NCBI GenBank assembly: GCA_016934645.1
Contig: JAFGSL010000354.1
Span: 1-7,162, forward strand
Length of the DNA: 7,162 nucleotides
Direction: 5' to 3'
Origin: Anaerolineae bacterium
Lineage (GTDB): Bacteria; Chloroflexota; Anaerolineae; B4-G1; SLSP01
The first letter of the stretch is position 1, and every line of letters starts with the position of its first letter. Shown here one piece after another: positions 1 through 4,640 of the stretch. Below the pieces are notes generated by a model. The model was not told the origin of the DNA, did not search any database, and saw only the letters and a list, made by a program, of their open reading frames with translations. The translations under genes were made by a program, and so were the position numbers.

Positions 1-78
1 ACCGTCGACTTGCGCGTAGGGCGAGATGGTAGGACTAGCCGCGCCGTGAGGATATAAGAGGTTTGTATGTTGTGAATA
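1..78. other. Unassigned edge region beside truncated GH35 gene
   Basis: No gene can be assigned here. Positions 1-50 are GC-rich. Positions about 51-100 are clearly AT-rich, so base composition shifts close to the stop codon of the neighbouring GH35-like gene. On the plus strand a frame is open from the window edge to a TAA at 55-57 (18 codons, too short to judge). On the minus strand the GH35 frame stays open for 26 codons beyond its amber stop, to the window edge. The residues it encodes do not resemble what I expect next in that family. This may be a rearrangement junction or the far side of a nonsense mutation. Confidence 0.3.
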
Positions 79-1020
79 CTATGAAAGATTGTAGTAGTGA
101 TCCGAACCGAGCACGAAGTCCTCACCGAGCGCGTCAATCGTCTCCAGGAAGTAGGCGTTCATCTCCGGGTTGGCGGCGTTGTGGACCATCGGCGTGTCGA
201 TGCCGAATTCGCGCATCCACGCCACGAGCGTCTGCGCGTACTCGGCCACCGTCCCCAGGTAAAAGTCGAAGTAATCCTTCATCCGGCGAATGTCAGGCGG
301 TTTCGCGAGCGACAACGGCGCGGGTGCAGGGGTGTCCTGGAAGACTGTGTACGCTGTCCCATACGCCCGGTTGAGCGCCGCAACGTCGCCGTACCTGGTG
401 CGCAGATAGCGCGGATAGCGCCCACCGGCCTGCCCAATGCCCATCGCTTCCGTGTTGTAGTCCAGGCTGCCGAACCATTCGTGGATGCCCGTCAGCTCGT
501 TGTCGAACTGCGCAAAGGCCACCGGCCCGCCTTTGGAGACCGTGTGACGCGCGATAATCGGGCAGACGACGGCGAACCAGCGGCGTGCTTTCTCCAAAAA
601 CAGCGGGTGCAGGTAGGAAATCGACATAGGGCCAATGTCCCTGCCGTCGTAGGTTTTCGCACGAAGTCGAGGATAGTTCTCGTAGAGCCAGCGCGGTAGG
701 CCGCCGTAGATAAGTTCCGAATACTGGTATGGGCCGGGTCGCGCGATGACGTACAGTCCCATCTCGCGTGCCGTTTCGAAGAACGCTTCCAGATCGTGCT
801 GTGGGCCCGCATCGCCGAAGACGAACGTCCCCTCAGTGGGCTCATGGATCAACCAGGGAATATACGTCGCCAGGCAATTGCCCCCGGCCTCCTTGAAAAG
901 CGCCATCCGCCACCGCCAATCTGCGCGCGGCACGCGAAAGTAGTGGAATTCTCCCGAATACAGGTAAACGGGGGCGCCGTCGATACGATAGCTCGCACGA
1001 TCAAACGTGATAGGGTGCAT
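79..1020 (-). CDS. GH35-like beta-galactosidase, C-terminally truncated (probable pseudogene)
   Basis: This encodes 313 residues resembling the N-terminal catalytic barrel of glycoside hydrolase family 35 and related clan GH-A enzymes, which remove terminal beta-galactose. Visible landmarks are YSGEFHYFRVPRADW (21-35), TYIPWLIHEP (52-61), ARPGPYQYSELIYGGLP (93-109) and the acid/base segment GGPVAFAQFDNE (164-175), where E175 is the likely proton donor. No signal peptide is seen, so the product would be cytoplasmic. The ATG is well supported: GAGGAGG lies 7 bases upstream. The frame ends at TAG just after SDHYYNL (306-312). GH35 enzymes are usually much longer, and their nucleophile glutamate lies further on, so it is missing here. 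The truncated product is therefore unlikely to be active. Family call fairly sure; substrate unknown. Confidence 0.82.
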   Translation of the reverse strand: MHPITFDRASYRIDGAPVYLYSGEFHYFRVPRADWRWRMALFKEAGGNCLATYIPWLIHEPTEGTFVFGDAGPQHDLEAFFETAREMGLYVIARPGPYQYSELIYGGLPRWLYENYPRLRAKTYDGRDIGPMSISYLHPLFLEKARRWFAVVCPIIARHTVSKGGPVAFAQFDNELTGIHEWFGSLDYNTEAMGIGQAGGRYPRYLRTRYGDVAALNRAYGTAYTVFQDTPAPAPLSLAKPPDIRRMKDYFDFYLGTVAEYAQTLVAWMREFGIDTPMVHNAANPEMNAYFLETIDALGEDFVLGSDHYYNLS

Positions 1021-1027
1021 AGAAAAT

Positions 1028-1034
1028 CCTCCTC
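1028..1034 (-). promoter_or_regulatory. Strong Shine-Dalgarno of the GH35-like gene
   Basis: The minus strand reads GAGGAGG, ending 7 bases before the ATG at 1020. This fixes the start codon and suggests efficient initiation once the leader is accessible. It lies only 5 bases downstream of the possible leader stem described at 1040-1119. Confidence 0.8.
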
Positions 1035-1039
1035 GGGAT

Positions 1040-1060
1040 AGTAGACGGTAGGCGGTGCGC
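1040..1060 (+). repeat. Three degenerate tandem heptamers
   Basis: The units are AGTAGAC, GGTAGGC and GGTGCGC. They have the same period as, and resemble the reverse complement of, the array at 1106-1133. Confidence 0.45.
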
Positions 1061-1072
1061 GAAGTTTCGCGC
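1057..1072. promoter_or_regulatory. 16-bp palindrome GCGCGAAGTTTCGCGC
   Basis: Two perfect 7-base arms, GCGCGAA and TTCGCGC, are separated by GT. It lies about 37-52 bases upstream of the GH35-like start and downstream of the predicted promoter. It could be an operator for a dimeric repressor or the core hairpin of the leader RNA. A 2-base gap is too short for an RNA loop without opening pairs, which slightly favours a protein-binding site. No cognate regulator is in the window. Confidence 0.4.
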
Positions 1073-1105
1073 GACAGCAGACTGGGCTTGCTACAGCAGG
1101 TTCCC

Positions 1106-1133
1106 GTCTGCCGTCTACTGTATACTGTCTACT
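1106..1133 (+). repeat. Four tandem heptamers (GTCTACT type)
   Basis: The units are GTCTGCC, GTCTACT, GTATACT and GTCTACT, with no gaps. The array covers the predicted transcription start of the GH35-like gene. A period of 7 does not fit coding sequence. Confidence 0.6.
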
Positions 1134-1135
1134 TG

Positions 1136-1164
1136 ATTGTACCTTCGATTGGAGCATGTTTCAA
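1136..1164 (-). promoter_or_regulatory. Sigma-70-type promoter of the GH35-like gene
   Basis: The minus strand has a -35 TTGAAA (1164-1159), a 17-base spacer and a -10 TACAAT (1141-1136). Each hexamer matches consensus at 5 of 6 positions. Transcription would start near 1129, giving a leader of about 110 bases that includes both heptamer groups and the palindrome. Confidence 0.55.
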
Positions 1165-1177
1165 CTCATGTCTTCGG

Positions 1178-1205
1178 TTGCGCTCAGAGATACTGAAGGT
1201 ATGAT
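1178..1205 (+). promoter_or_regulatory. Weak candidate promoter for the two-helix membrane protein gene
   Basis: TTGCGC (1178-1183), a 16-base spacer and TATGAT (1200-1205). The -10 is good (5 of 6) but the -35 is poor (3 of 6). It is divergent from the GH35 promoter, and the two do not overlap. Confidence 0.3.
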
Positions 1206-1246
1206 AAAGACGATTCGGAATCACAATGAATGATGTGGAGACAACG

Positions 1247-1849
1247 ATGGACATGCTACGTTTTGTGATCTATGGCCTGATCGCTCTTGCCGTGACTTGT
1301 GAAGGAGGGTGGCTGGGTATCCAACGCGCCAGCACAGAGATAGCGCACCGGCACGGCACCTGGACATCTCACTCCCTTCCTGCTGGCAACAAAGCTGATC
1401 ATTTCGTGTCCGGTAGTAGTCACTTCGTATACGTAGAAACCGAGGAAGGGGAAATCTTCTCCGAAAGCTTGATTTACGGTAATGGCTGGGAGGTCGTCAC
1501 ATCGACAACACGAACACCATCCCAATCCTGGTATACGGGCAATTGCGTCGCTGAATCCCTCCCTGCCCCGGACGGCGAAACCTTGCCGGAGCCGGTCGTA
1601 GAGCTTGTATACTGCACGTATAACTTTAATCCTGAGACTGGCGACATTGTGCGCTACGCATTGCTGGAAGACAATTCAATCTGGCTATGGGTACCAAAGG
1701 ACCAGGACAAACATCCCTACATGATATTTGCCGAGGCGTTTATAGTTTATCCTGCGTTGTATGCTGGCGGAGGTTTGTTGGTCAGCATTATCGTCATTGG
1801 CCTATTCGAACTGATTTTGGGGCTTTCAACTGGCCGTTTCAAAACTTGA
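1247..1849 (+). CDS. Two-helix membrane protein of unknown function
   Basis: I do not recognise this 200-residue protein. A hydrophobic segment lies at about 5-22 (FVIYGLIALAVTC) and a second at about 161-193, rich in V, I, L and G, before a short STGRFKT tail. The middle (about 30-155) is polar, rich in aromatic residues, S and T, and probably lies outside the cytoplasm. It carries C100 and C123, which could form a disulfide; another cysteine, C18, is in the first helix. I chose the ATG at 1247 because GGAG at 1237-1240 stands 6 bases ahead. The in-frame ATG at 1226 has a poorer site and would add seven residues. Base composition is visibly less GC-rich than the sulfatase next door, hinting at a different history. 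It lies 58 bases upstream of the sulfatase on the same strand, so the two could be cotranscribed. Confidence 0.65.
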   Translation: MDMLRFVIYGLIALAVTCEGGWLGIQRASTEIAHRHGTWTSHSLPAGNKADHFVSGSSHFVYVETEEGEIFSESLIYGNGWEVVTSTTRTPSQSWYTGNCVAESLPAPDGETLPEPVVELVYCTYNFNPETGDIVRYALLEDNSIWLWVPKDQDKHPYMIFAEAFIVYPALYAGGGLLVSIIVIGLFELILGLSTGRFKT

Positions 1850-1873
1850 CAGAAGGTTTGTCACAATTACAAA
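1846..1873 (+). promoter_or_regulatory. Candidate promoter of the sulfatase gene
   Basis: A perfect -35 TTGACA (1846-1851) overlaps the stop codon of the upstream gene. After 16 bases comes TACAAA (1868-1873), matching the -10 consensus at 4 of 6 positions. It would allow the sulfatase to be read independently of the membrane protein gene. Confidence 0.4.
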
Positions 1874-1907
1874 ACAATTCCGGTTTATCCGGGTTAGGAG
1901 ATTTCTC

Positions 1908-3386
1908 ATGCGAATTCTTTTCATCGATATTGACACTTTGCGCGCCGACCACCTGGGCTGCTACGGCTACCACCGCGATACCAGCCCGAACCTGGACCGG
2001 CTGGCGCAGGAGGCGGTACGCTTCGAGAACAACTTCGTCACCGACGCACCGTGCCTGCCGTCGCGCACGGCGTTGTGGAGCGGGCGCTTCGGCTTCCGCA
2101 ACGGCGTCGTCGGCCACATGGGGTCGTCCGCCGATCCCTTCAACGACGGTTGCCCGCGCGGCTTCCGCGACTCCTACGATGCCACCTCGTGGATGAGCGC
2201 GCTGCGGAAAGCCGGGCTATACACCGTCACCGTCAGCCCGTTCGGGGAGCGGCACTCGGCGTGGGAGTGGTACGCGGGTTATCGCGAGATGTATAATCCC
2301 GGCAAGGGCGGGATGGAGCGCGCCGACGAGGTTGTGCCCACCGCCATCGACTGGATCGAGCGCAACGGCGACAAGGACGACTGGTTCCTGCACGTCAACG
2401 TGTGGGACCCGCACACGCCCTACCGCGTGCCGCTGGAGTACGGCAACCGTTTCGCGGACGATCCGCTGCCCGCCTGGATGACGGAGGAACTTCGCCAGAA
2501 GTGCTGGGACGGCTTCGGGCCGCACAGCGCGCAGGAGTTGGCGGGCCACGATGTAAACGAGAAGTGGGTGAGCCAGTACCCACGCGTGCCGCTGCAACTC
2601 GACTCGATGGACGCCGTCAAGCGGTGGATCGACGGCTACGATATGGGCATCTGGTACGCCGACATGTGGATCGGCAAGCTGCTGGAAAGCCTGAAAGCCA
2701 AGGGCATTCTGGAGGACACCGTCATCATCGTCAGTTCCGACCACGCCGAAAGCCAGGGCGAGTTCAACGTGTGGGGCGATCACCAGACCGCCGACCCGTC
2801 CGTCTGCCGCGTGCCGCTGCTCATCCGCTGGCCCGGCATCACGGATAACGGGCGTGTGGACACGGCCTTGCACTACCACTTCGACTGGGCCGCAACGCTC
2901 ATCGAAATGGCGGGCGGGACGGTCCCGGCGACTTGGGACGGCGTCTCGTATGCGGAGGCGCTCAGGGCAGGCGAGGAACAGGGCCGCCCGTATCTCGTCA
3001 CCAGCCAGGGCGCGTGGTCGGTGCAACGCGCCGTCCGCTTCGATCTCGACGGCGAGGCGTGGGTTTGCCTGCGGACGTACCACGACGGGCACAAGGAACT
3101 CGATCCTGTGATGCTCTTCAACCTGACGCGTGACCCGTACATGCAGCGCAACCTGGTCGCCGCACGGCCCGATCTGGTGGACAAAGCCATGGGGATGCTC
3201 GCGGAATGGCATCACGAGATGATGCTGAAAAGTCCAACCAACATCGACCCGCTGATGACAGTGTTGCGCGAGGGCGGCCCTTCGCACACCCGCTACCAGC
3301 TACCGGCGTACCTGGAGTGGCTGCGCGCCACAGGCCGTGGTGATTGCGCGGAGCGGTTGGAGAAGTTGCATCCGGATGAGGTGTAG
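1908..3386 (+). CDS. Sulfatase (type I, formylglycine-dependent)
   Basis: This 492-residue enzyme belongs to the arylsulfatase/alkaline phosphatase superfamily, which hydrolyses sulfate esters. Metal-site sequence DIDTLRADHLGCYGY is at 7-21. The modification site CLPSR is at 49-53 (bases 2052-2066), followed by TALWSGR; C49 would be converted to formylglycine. WDPHTPY (166-172) supplies a conserved histidine (H169). YDMGIWYADMWIGKLLESL (244-262) is the usual helix, and SSDHAESQGE (276-285) carries metal-binding D278-H279, followed by RVPLLIRWPG (301-310). The C-terminal part has the family's usual end of the domain, including LFNLTRDPYMQRNL (403-416). No signal peptide is present, so it probably acts in the cytoplasm on imported sugars. 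The start is supported by AGGAG 7 bases upstream. No maturase gene is in the window, so C49 must be modified by an enzyme encoded elsewhere. Substrate unknown; the nearby GH35-like gene suggests a sulfated glycan. Confidence 0.93.
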   Translation: MRILFIDIDTLRADHLGCYGYHRDTSPNLDRLAQEAVRFENNFVTDAPCLPSRTALWSGRFGFRNGVVGHMGSSADPFNDGCPRGFRDSYDATSWMSALRKAGLYTVTVSPFGERHSAWEWYAGYREMYNPGKGGMERADEVVPTAIDWIERNGDKDDWFLHVNVWDPHTPYRVPLEYGNRFADDPLPAWMTEELRQKCWDGFGPHSAQELAGHDVNEKWVSQYPRVPLQLDSMDAVKRWIDGYDMGIWYADMWIGKLLESLKAKGILEDTVIIVSSDHAESQGEFNVWGDHQTADPSVCRVPLLIRWPGITDNGRVDTALHYHFDWAATLIEMAGGTVPATWDGVSYAEALRAGEEQGRPYLVTSQGAWSVQRAVRFDLDGEAWVCLRTYHDGHKELDPVMLFNLTRDPYMQRNLVAARPDLVDKAMGMLAEWHHEMMLKSPTNIDPLMTVLREGGPSHTRYQLPAYLEWLRATGRGDCAERLEKLHPDEV

Positions 3387-3442
3387 CGAATTACGAATTA
3401 CGAATTACGAATTACGAATAGCGAATAGCGAATAGCGAATGA
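3387..3442 (+). repeat. Eight tandem heptamers directly after the sulfatase stop
   Basis: The array begins with the base after TAG. It has four CGAATTA units, three CGAATAG units and one CGAATGA. The first five bases are invariant and the last two change in blocks, as expected from local duplication of units. The final unit shares its last base with the hairpin at 3442-3480. Short tandem heptamers between genes are known in cyanobacteria and are seen in other bacteria; their role is unclear. Confidence 0.9.
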
Positions 3443-3480
3443 CAAATCGCAAGGTTAGGAGGATTGGCCTTGCGATTTGT
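3442..3480. terminator. Hairpin between convergent genes, likely bidirectional terminator
   Basis: Perfect 13-bp arms, ACAAATCGCAAGG (3442-3454) and CCTTGCGATTTGT (3468-3480), enclose a 13-base loop. On the plus strand TTTCTTTC follows, fitting termination of sulfatase transcription. On the minus strand the stem starts 5 bases after the stop of the membrane protein gene, but the following T-run is poor. The arms are shared with the hairpin at 4573-4617. Confidence 0.7.
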
Positions 3481-3485
3481 TTCTT

Positions 3486-4103
3486 TCAGCGCAAGACGCC
3501 CGATAGCAAGACGGTGATGAAAGCCGGGCCCAACAGGACGAGTAACAAGGCGGGAAAAACGAGGAACAGGATACTTGCTACGAAAGACAGCCCGCGCTGC
3601 GTTGGGCGGTTCTGCGTCACACCGGCAGACGTGTCCACCGTGGCCGCGAGCATTATCCTGCGCTGGATCACGTAAGCCACCACTGCCAATCCCACGATCG
3701 CCACCGTCATCAGCCAGCCAATAGGTTGGGCCGTATTGGGTGCCAACAAGCGCAGCATAAACCGAGGATTGATCAGCGAAAGAAAGATACCCACCCCAAG
3801 CGGCAAGCCAGACCAAAACAGAATCATCCTATGTTGTCGTTTGCTCATTGTGCGAACTCCTTCCTCTAACGTGTGAATGTGTTCGACGGCTGCCGTGACG
3901 ATCGTATCCGCCAGCACGCGTCGCCATAGCCGAGCCAGCCCCGCACGACCGTTTTGACGGTAGGCGTCTCGACACAAGTCCCGAAACAACTGCACCATCC
4001 ATTCCTCATACTCGCGTCGATAATCCACCGGATAAACCCGCAGCAAAGCGCGATAAACGCTCTCCGCGCGGAGGAAGCGGGGCAAAGTCGGCGACTGTGC
4101 CAT
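3486..4103 (-). CDS. PadR-associated membrane protein
   Basis: This 205-residue protein is of a type often found beside PadR regulators in Chloroflexota and related bacteria; its exact function is unknown. A soluble charged N-terminal part contains VYRALLRVYPVDYRREYEEW (16-35) and then QLFRDLCRDAYRQ (38-50). Membrane segments lie at about 93-111, 128-147 and 172-203, the last long enough for two helices. The ATG at 4103 overlaps the PadR stop by one base (TGATG), with GGGAG 7 bases upstream, which argues for translational coupling. An upstream in-frame start giving 238 residues was rejected because it lies inside padR and adds G- and P-rich residues of no family character. The arrangement suggests a PadR-controlled envelope protein, either the regulator's target or a partner. 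Confidence 0.75.
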   Translation of the reverse strand: MAQSPTLPRFLRAESVYRALLRVYPVDYRREYEEWMVQLFRDLCRDAYRQNGRAGLARLWRRVLADTIVTAAVEHIHTLEEGVRTMSKRQHRMILFWSGLPLGVGIFLSLINPRFMLRLLAPNTAQPIGWLMTVAIVGLAVVAYVIQRRIMLAATVDTSAGVTQNRPTQRGLSFVASILFLVFPALLLVLLGPAFITVLLSGVLR

Positions 4104-4471
4104 CAACTTGCTCCCATTGTGCCAAGAGCCTTCTTGGTTTGCGCCACCTGGACCAGGTTCGACAGGCGCTCCGTTTCGGCAGCCAGAACCTGCCGCCCCC
4201 AATCGGTCAGACGGTAATAGCGACGGCGCTCATCGTCCATATCTGGATCGGGACGTTCGTCGGACTCTTCGATCAACTGCGCTGCCAACATACGCTTGAT
4301 CGTGCCATAGAGTGTCCCCGGTCCCATCTGGATTTTGTCGCGCGTCATCGTTGCAACTTCCTGCATAATGCCGTAGCCGTGCCGCTCTTGATCGGCCAAC
4401 GCCAGCAGGATGTGGAATACGGCTGGCGTTAACGGCAAGATTTGATCTATATCGGGTGTTGTATTCTCCAT
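4103..4471 (-). CDS. PadR family transcriptional regulator
   Basis: This 122-residue protein is a short PadR-type winged-helix repressor that binds DNA as a dimer. LTPAVFHILLALADQERHGY (14-33) is the first helix and the HGYGI signature. MGPGTLYGTIKRMLAAQLIE (49-68) is the recognition region, with the typical G-x-GTLY turn. The wing includes DDERRRYYRLTDWG (79-92). A helix from about 93 to 117 would form the dimer arm. It is the first gene of a two-gene operon, overlapping the membrane protein by one base. Only a weak purine stretch precedes its ATG. A near-consensus promoter and inverted repeats upstream suggest that it represses itself. The inducer is unknown. Confidence 0.92.
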   Translation of the reverse strand: MENTTPDIDQILPLTPAVFHILLALADQERHGYGIMQEVATMTRDKIQMGPGTLYGTIKRMLAAQLIEESDERPDPDMDDERRRYYRLTDWGRQVLAAETERLSNLVQVAQTKKALGTMGAS

Positions 4472-4492
4472 AAGTTTACTCTTTGCCTAATC

Positions 4493-4526
4493 TATATCCG
4501 CATCAGTTATATCCGTTATGGATATA
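4493..4526. promoter_or_regulatory. Probable PadR operator with three TATATCC half-sites
   Basis: TATATCC (4508-4514) and GGATATA (4520-4526) form a perfect inverted repeat with a 5-base spacer. A further TATATCC at 4493-4499 lies 15 bases from the middle copy in the same orientation. The outer half-site GGATATA shares a base with the -10 element of the padR promoter, so a bound dimer would block transcription start. That PadR is the binder is inferred from position. Confidence 0.6.
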
Positions 4527-4554
4527 TAATACCAGACTTGAGGGTTTTTGTCAA
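4526..4554 (-). promoter_or_regulatory. Near-consensus promoter of the padR operon
   Basis: The minus strand has a perfect -35 TTGACA (4554-4549), a 17-base spacer and TATTAT (4531-4526), matching the -10 consensus at 5 of 6 positions. The predicted start near 4519 falls inside the operator repeat. Confidence 0.75.
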
Positions 4555-4572
4555 GAGGTAAATCAACTTATG

Positions 4573-4617
4573 AACTACAAATCGCAAAGCCGGTAGTGGG
4601 CTTTGCGATTTGTGGTT
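4573..4617. terminator. Long hairpin downstream of the membrane anti-sigma-like gene
   Basis: Perfect 15-bp arms ACAAATCGCAAAGCC (4577-4591) and GGCTTTGCGATTTGT (4599-4613) enclose a 7-base loop. They extend outward to 19 pairs (4573-4617) with one G-T wobble. It lies 23 bases after the stop of the minus-strand gene at 4641 and upstream of the padR promoter, so it could separate the two operons. There is no strong T-run. The first 11 bases of the arm are identical to the hairpin at 3442-3480. Confidence 0.65.
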
Positions 4618-4640
4618 TGTCCCAGAAATCCGCTGTTTAA

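Larger units (their letters stand above)
1040..1119 (-). promoter_or_regulatory. Possible structured 5' leader (long imperfect stem)
   Basis: In the minus-strand transcript AGTAGACGGCAGACGG (1119-1104) can pair with CCGCCTACCGTCTACT (1055-1040). Fourteen of 16 positions match, including an uninterrupted run of 9. The enclosed segment contains the palindrome at 1057-1072. The stem lies between the predicted transcription start near 1129 and the ribosome binding site at 1028-1034, so it could influence expression of the GH35-like gene. The pairing arises from heptamer repeats placed in opposite orientation, which may be its only significance. No known riboswitch is recognised. Confidence 0.4.

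Noticed and set aside
1..57. Plus-strand open frame ending at TAA 55-57 as the tail of another gene
   Set aside because: Eighteen codons without a recognisable motif are not enough to claim a gene.
1226..1246. Upstream ATG for the two-helix membrane protein
   Set aside because: In frame but with a weak ribosome binding site; the ATG at 1247 has GGAG 6 bases ahead. It cannot be fully excluded.
2217..3287. Long open frame (356 codons) antisense to the sulfatase
   Set aside because: It lies wholly opposite a clear sulfatase with all motifs intact. Its product shows no recognisable domain. Long antisense frames are common opposite GC-rich genes.
3387..3480. Heptamer array and hairpin considered as a CRISPR array or attachment site
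   Set aside because: Units are 7 bases with no spacers, no cas genes are present, and there is no integrase or target-site duplication.
3486..4202. Longer version of the PadR-associated membrane protein (238 residues)
   Set aside because: The extra 33 residues lie inside padR and look unlike protein. The ATG at 4103 has a ribosome binding site and the TGATG overlap.
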